Shown here: positions 4,808 through 5,585 of the stretch, piece by piece | Position numbering within the stretch: the stretch's first letter is position 1 | Layout of the letters: each line of letters starts with the position of its first letter | From: Thermoplasmata archaeon | Lineage (GTDB): Archaea; Thermoplasmatota; Thermoplasmata; Thermoplasmatales; Thermoplasmataceae | Assembly (NCBI GenBank): GCA_021797265.1 | Contig: JAJZZZ010000092.1 | Span: 1 to 5,585 of the forward strand | DNA length: 5,585 bases | Direction: 5' to 3' | Notes under the pieces: generated by a model | Told to the model about the DNA's origin: nothing | Databases searched by the model: none | The model's input: the letters and a program-made list of their open reading frames with translations, nothing else | Position numbers and translations under genes: made by a program

Positions 4808-5585
4808 ATGATTAAAGCCCTCAAAGTGAGACTGTATCCCAACGAAGAACAGAAGATTCTTCTTGAGAAGCACTTTGGGGCATGCCGCTTTGTATGGAAC
4901 CACTTCCTTGAAGTGAGAAACAAGTACTATGCTGAACACAAAAATGAAAAGAAGAGTCCTTCAGTATTTGACACCATGAAGATGTTAACGGCATTGAAGA
5001 AGGACTTAACATGGCATTCAGATCGTTTTTCAGGCACAATACAGATTATCCAACGTTCCGATCAAAGAAAGACAACCAGTATTTTATCGTACCGTCAGGT
5101 TTTAAGGTGAAGAAAAATAGACTGATTATTCCCAAATTCATGGACGGTATTGTTTACCGTGATGAATCCAGCATTCCGGAAAACATAAAGCAGATTTTTG
5201 TAACCAGGGATGTTGAACGCTACTATGCATCGATTCAGTATGAAACTGATGAGGAATTAACCAGAGTGGATGCCATAATCGGTATCGACATGGGAATCAT
5301 ATCATTCCTCACCACCTCAGACGGCGTGCAGGTTGAACCATTGAATGCATTGAGGACAGGAGAGAAGAAGCTAAGGAGAGAACAGAGGAGGCTGTCAAGG
5401 AAAAAGAAGGGATCAGAAAACAGGAAGAAGCAGATTGTGAAAGTGCAGAAGATTCACCAGAAAATCAGGGATGCGAGGACAGATTTCAATCATAAGGTAT
5501 CAACAGCGATAGCCAAGCATTACGGTACAGTTGTGGTTGAGGATCTGAGCATTCATGGGATGCAGGGAAACCACCATCTTGCAAA
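4808..5585 (+). pseudogene. tnpB: tnpB (IS605 OrfB, RNA-guided nuclease family), internal deletion and frameshift
   Basis: TnpB proteins are omega-RNA-guided DNA nucleases that help IS200/IS605 elements persist at their sites. Frame 1 of the gene (from ATG 4808) gives the typical N-terminal domain: IKALKVRLYPNEEQ, then FGACRFVWNHFLE, up to MKMLTALKKD (about 5005). The homologous sequence then continues in another frame from about 5008: MAFRSFFRHNTDYPTFRSKK, FIVPSGFKV, the RuvC-I motif GIDMG (Asp codon 5287-5289), an Arg/Lys-rich helix, and the RuvC-II motif VVVEDL (Glu codon 5539-5541), open to the window end. In intact relatives about 20 residues, including a conserved Ser and LQ, separate LKK from the AFxxFF segment; here they are gone and the frame changes. 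The final RuvC Asp and zinc finger would lie outside the window. Translation from 4808 stops at 5110. Both catalytic residues seen remain intact, so the damage may be recent. Confidence 0.88.

Larger units (their letters stand above)
4726..5585 (+). mobile_element. tnpB-only IS200/IS605 (IS1341-type) element, right part outside window
   Basis: Begins directly after TTAC (4722-4725) with the left-end sequence and carries a broken tnpB. No tnpA (Y1 tyrosine transposase, HUH motif) lies between the left end and tnpB, so it is not self-mobile as seen. The right end, TnpB C-terminus and any omega-RNA region lie beyond 5585. Confidence 0.7.

Noticed and set aside
1..5585. CRISPR array
   Set aside because: No set of regularly spaced identical repeats is present; the only sizeable repeat is the two-copy IS left end.

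Overview
The window looks archaeal, most likely from a Thermoplasmatales-type euryarchaeon. The signs are an MscL with an archaeal-style N-terminus, a TATA box about 26 bp upstream of the mscL start codon (as on a leaderless mRNA), GGTG-type ribosome binding sequence, frequent AGG/AGA and ATA codons, a tRNA gene without encoded CCA, and tnpB-type IS200/IS605 DNA. The genus assignment is inference.

Layout. Positions 1-1208 (+) hold a DEAD-box RNA helicase that lacks only its first residues at the window edge. It converges, across 25 A/T-rich bases, on a complete GTP-type phosphoenolpyruvate carboxykinase (1234-3009, -), the entry enzyme of gluconeogenesis. A regulatory-looking spacer follows, with a 10-bp inverted repeat, and then tRNA-Pro(CGG) (3320-3392, +). 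From about 3587 the DNA becomes mobile-element territory. A short non-autonomous IS200/IS605-type element lies at about 3591-4002, then a complete mscL mechanosensitive channel gene (4134-4502, -), then a second element of the same family. The second starts at about 4726, and its tnpB gene is broken by an internal deletion and frameshift and runs off the window end.

How it fits together. The helicase, PEPCK, tRNA and MscL are housekeeping or stress genes with separate promoters, and no operon is evident. The two elements share an 85% identical, 53-base left end. Each copy has the layout known from IS608: TTAC, then an AAAG guide tetranucleotide, then a hairpin. Neither has a tnpA transposase in view, so both look dependent on a transposase from elsewhere. 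The left-end hairpin is perfect in the short element and mismatched in the tnpB-bearing one. The most interesting points are this pair of related ends flanking mscL, the short element as a possible stand-alone omega-RNA source, and an MscL whose cytoplasmic helix and proline linker lie at the N-terminus rather than the C-terminus. I did not find a clearly new defence or biosynthetic system.
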